From Micromonospora parva (GTDB lineage: Bacteria; Actinomycetota; Actinomycetes; Mycobacteriales; Micromonosporaceae): 64,000 bases of DNA. Made by a program: the position numbers and the translations under genes. The stretch covers positions 62,001 to 126,000 of the forward strand of contig NZ_JNZS01000007.1 of assembly GCF_000718515.1 (NCBI RefSeq). Reading direction: 5' to 3'. The notes below the pieces were generated by a model, which saw nothing but the letters and a program-made list of their open reading frames with translations, searched no databases and was not told the origin of the DNA. Positions 61,817 to 64,000 of this stretch are shown here, in pieces; within the stretch, counting starts at the first letter, position 1; the number at the start of each line of letters is the position of its first letter.

Positions 61817-61853
61817 GGGTGGGCCGGCCGCCCAGTGCCGGCGCGGCCCACCC
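61817..61853 (-). terminator. Intercistronic hairpin between SBP and permease genes
   Basis: Perfect 10-bp stem GGGTGGGCCG (61817-61826) with 61844-61853 across a 17-base loop that can itself pair further. Same position and probable role as the hairpin at 3138-3167. Confidence 0.5.
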
Positions 61854-61859
61854 AGCTGG

Positions 61860-63200
61860 TCACTGAACGGTGAAGCCTTGTTCCTTGGCGTACTTCGCCA
61901 CGTCCTCCTGGAGCCGGTCGGCTGCCTGCGATCCGGTGATGGACCCCTTGATGACCTCGCTGACCTGCTTTTCCATCGCGTCGAGGTAGTACTGGCCGAA
62001 GGGGGCGTACTGGACGCCCTGGTAGGCGTCGGCGGCCGGGACGTAGACCTCCTTGTTCGCCTGCTGGCCGCCGAAGAACGCCACCTTCAGGTCGACGAAG
62101 GCGGGATCCTTGAGCGCCGTGAGGTTCAGCGGGAAGATGATCTGGTTGGTCCAGCCGTCGGTGAGCGACTCCTTGTCGGCGTAGAGCCCGTAGGCGACCT
62201 TCGCGGCCAGCTCCGGCTTCTTCGCCTGCTTGGTCACCGAGAACGCCGACCCGCCCCAGTTCACCTGCACCGGGTTGGCCGGGTCCCACTGCGGCAGCGG
62301 CGCCACCGCGAACTTGCCGGTGTCCTGGCCCTTGCCGACGCCCGCGCCGGTGAGATAGCCGGGTGCCCACGCCGCCGAGATGTACGTCGCGTAGTTGCCG
62401 TTGATCACGCCGGTGATGTACTCCGGGGTGAACTGGTTCTGCGTGCCGACCAGGCCCTTCTTGGCCAGGCCACCCCAGTAGTCCAGCACGTCCTTGGACG
62501 CCTGGTCGTTGAGCTTCACACCGATCGCCTTCGGCTGCGCCGGATCGAAGGTGAAGGGCGTGGCGCCCTTCTGGATCTGGAGCGCCATCAGGACCGCCGG
62601 CACGTTGGCGCCGAAGTCCCCGAAGAGCGGACCACCGGCGTCCTTGACCTTCTGCGCGGCCTGCTCGTACTCGGCCCAGGTCTTCGGCGGCGTGATCTTG
62701 TACTTGTCGAAGATGTCCTTGCGGTAGATCATGCCCATCGGGCCGCCGTCGACCGGGACGCCGTAGACCGCGTCACCGACCGACACGTCCTTCCAGGCAC
62801 CCTCGCTGTAGTTGGCCTTGACCGCGTCGTAGCCGTACTTCTTGATGTCGACGAGCGCGCCCTGGATCTGGAAGGTCGGGATGCGGTCCGCCTCGACCAT
62901 GATCACGTCGGGCGCCCCGGTGCCCGCCGAGATGGCCGTCTGGAACTTGTCGTACTCGTCCCCGCCCTGCCCGACGTTGGTCCAGCAGACCTGCACCTCG
63001 TTGTTCAGCTTGTTGAAGTTGTCGACGACGAGTTGGGTGTTGGGGTACCAACCCCACATCGTCACGACCGGCAGGTCCTTCTTGGTGATGGTGTTGGTGC
63101 AATTGCTCGCGTCGCTGCCGCCCTCGTCGGAGGAGCAGGCCGCGAGGCCGGTCCCGACCGCGAGCATGGCAACCGTGGCGAGTATCCGTCTTCTCTTCAT
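61860..63200 (-). CDS. Extracellular sugar-binding lipoprotein (SBP_bac_1 family)
   Basis: A 446-residue solute-binding protein. Signal MKRRRILATVAMLAVGTG then lipobox LAAC. MalE-like layout: VVTMWGWYPNTQLVVDNFNK, SAGTGAPDVIMVEADRIPTF, VPVDGGPMGMIYRKDIFDKY, KTWAEYEQAAQKVKDAGG. Begins the importer operon. Ligand probably an oligosaccharide or arabinoside from hemicellulose, inferred from neighbours. Confidence 0.88.
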   Translation of the reverse strand: MKRRRILATVAMLAVGTGLAACSSDEGGSDASNCTNTITKKDLPVVTMWGWYPNTQLVVDNFNKLNNEVQVCWTNVGQGGDEYDKFQTAISAGTGAPDVIMVEADRIPTFQIQGALVDIKKYGYDAVKANYSEGAWKDVSVGDAVYGVPVDGGPMGMIYRKDIFDKYKITPPKTWAEYEQAAQKVKDAGGPLFGDFGANVPAVLMALQIQKGATPFTFDPAQPKAIGVKLNDQASKDVLDYWGGLAKKGLVGTQNQFTPEYITGVINGNYATYISAAWAPGYLTGAGVGKGQDTGKFAVAPLPQWDPANPVQVNWGGSAFSVTKQAKKPELAAKVAYGLYADKESLTDGWTNQIIFPLNLTALKDPAFVDLKVAFFGGQQANKEVYVPAADAYQGVQYAPFGQYYLDAMEKQVSEVIKGSITGSQAADRLQEDVAKYAKEQGFTVQ

Positions 63201-63252
63201 TGAGGTGGTTCCCTTCGGGTGGCGGTGCGGGGGGCGGCCGTGCCGTGGCGGG

Positions 63253-63286
63253 CGCCACCGGGGCAGGAAACCTGCTCCCGGTGGCG
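63253..63286 (-). terminator. Terminator hairpin between esterase and SBP genes
   Basis: A 15-bp stem with one bulged T: CGCCACCGGGGCAGG (63253-63267) folds on 63271-63286 across an AAA loop. It separates the esterase transcript from the importer operon or causes partial termination between them. Confidence 0.7.
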
Positions 63287-63302
63287 TCGCCTGGAACGGC
63301 TC

Positions 63303-64000
63303 CTAGCGCTTGAACAGACGCGGCGCCAGGTCGATGAGGTTCTTCTGCCACACGTCCCAGCCGTGCGGCCCGGGGGTGACCCCGTCGAACTCGTAGCGGA
63401 TACCGAGGTTGTCCATCGTGGTCAGCGAGGCCATGAAGCTCGGGTAGACGAAGTCGGTCTGGTCACCGACGTACAGGCGCAGCATCTTGGTGCCGTTGTT
63501 GATCGCCGCCGCGTCGACGCCGGTGCTGCTGCCGAACCCGGCCGAGAAGGCCGCCACGTAGGCGAACTCGCCCGGATAGGCCTTCAGCACCCCGAACGCC
63601 TGCCCGCCGCCCATCGACAGGCCGGCGAGGGCCTGCTGGGACGGGTCGCTGGAGATGTGGTAGCGGGCACGGGCCGTCGGAACGATGTTCTCCCGCAACT
63701 CCCTGTTGAAGTTCGACGAGTTGCCGTTGCCCATCACGACCACCATCGGCGTGAGATCACCGTCGAGGAACTGGTGGTCGAGGATCTGCTTGGCCCGGCC
63801 CATCTCGACCCAGTCGGTGTAGTTCTGGCCGCCACCGTGCTGCAGGTAGAGGACGGGGTACGGCTGCTCCCGGCCGGGGTCGTACCCGGGTGGGGTCCAC
63901 ACCAGCGCGGTGCGGTCCTGACCGGCCACGGTGCTGGAGTAGGTCATGCTCTCGACAGTTCCGCCCTGACCGGCGGGCACGTCCGACAGCAGTCGAGCGC
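63303..64000 (-). CDS. Carbohydrate esterase (CE1 / feruloyl or acetyl-xylan esterase type), C-terminal part
   Basis: The 5' end lies beyond base 64000; about 230 residues are visible. Alpha/beta-hydrolase of the esterase-D/CE1 type: RTALVWTPPGYDPGREQPYP, VLYLQHGGGQNYTDWVEMGR, nucleophile Ser in LAGLSMGGGQAFG, and catalytic His in TPGPHGWDVWQ near the C-terminus. CE1 enzymes remove feruloyl or acetyl groups from arabinoxylan, which fits the xylanase nearby. Whether a signal peptide or extra domain exists cannot be seen. Confidence 0.82.
   Translation of the reverse strand, partial: ARLLSDVPAGQGGTVESMTYSSTVAGQDRTALVWTPPGYDPGREQPYPVLYLQHGGGQNYTDWVEMGRAKQILDHQFLDGDLTPMVVVMGNGNSSNFNRELRENIVPTARARYHISSDPSQQALAGLSMGGGQAFGVLKAYPGEFAYVAAFSAGFGSSTGVDAAAINNGTKMLRLYVGDQTDFVYPSFMASLTTMDNLGIRYEFDGVTPGPHGWDVWQKNLIDLAPRLFKR

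Noticed and set aside
1..64000. Biosynthetic gene cluster, CRISPR-Cas, prophage or toxin-antitoxin system
   Set aside because: No polyketide or peptide synthase, cas, phage structural or paired toxin/antitoxin genes were found.

Overview
The window looks like chromosome of a high-GC actinomycete, most likely a Micromonosporaceae member such as Micromonospora. The reasons are the very GC-rich codon use, many GTG starts, dense ATGA/GTGA/TGATG gene overlaps, and typical actinobacterial families (SigX5-type ECF sigma factor, GAF-ANTAR, DUF574 methyltransferase, DyP/CopC copper genes, CBM2 glycoside hydrolase, DUF4185, DUF6069). That placement is an inference. I see no rRNA, tRNA, insertion sequence, prophage or CRISPR array.

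Layout. (1) 1-5366: sugar-acid locus, minus strand: solute-binding protein, two permeases, D-galactonate dehydratase and the start of a ManD-type dehydratase, divergent from an FCD/GntR repressor. (2) 5382-7512: SigX5-type sigma factor followed by a cupin-like/DUF6069 frame, then a gene-poor gap holding a perfect 38-bp palindrome. (3) 7513-21773: L-fucose module. A tightly overlapping minus-strand operon encodes an ABC importer and enzymes of the oxidative fucose pathway (aldo-keto reductase, L-fuconate dehydratase, SDR, FAH-family hydrolase), divergent from GntR-lutABC. The pathway should end in pyruvate plus L-lactate, and lutABC would oxidise the lactate, so the two arms form one pathway. 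(4) 21762-28614: lspA, a five-gene peptide/nickel-type ABC importer and an MDR oxidoreductase. (5) 28836-34928: extracytoplasmic copper and peroxidase genes (CopC fusion, PCu(A)C chaperone, Tat DyP peroxidase, CopC, PepSY membrane protein).

(6) 34980-45885: single genes and pairs: oxalate decarboxylase with a small membrane protein, LuxR regulator, GNAT, VOC protein, MFS exporter, MarR/NmrA divergent pair with two operator palindromes, GlxA-type regulator with an HD protein, PLP desulfhydrase/deaminase. (7) 45960-48398: a sigma-B-type promoter precedes a STAS protein lacking the phospho-serine, a ferritin-like protein and a hemerythrin protein. (8) 48460-55090: GAF-ANTAR regulator, Tat-exported DUF4185 protein, lysozyme-like/FG-GAP protein, AlkD, methyltransferase, duplicated CxxC membrane protein. 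(9) 55120-64000: plant hemicellulose module: GH30 glucuronoxylanase behind a promoter with an exact CelR operator, LacI regulator, IlvD/Edd sugar-acid dehydratase, sugar ABC importer, and a CE1-type esterase cut by the window edge.

The strongest stories are the fucose-to-lactate-to-pyruvate coupling, the sigma-B-like STAS/diiron cluster, the CelR-controlled xylanase and the unexplained 38-bp palindrome. I did not find a clearly new system with defence-like or mobile-element architecture.
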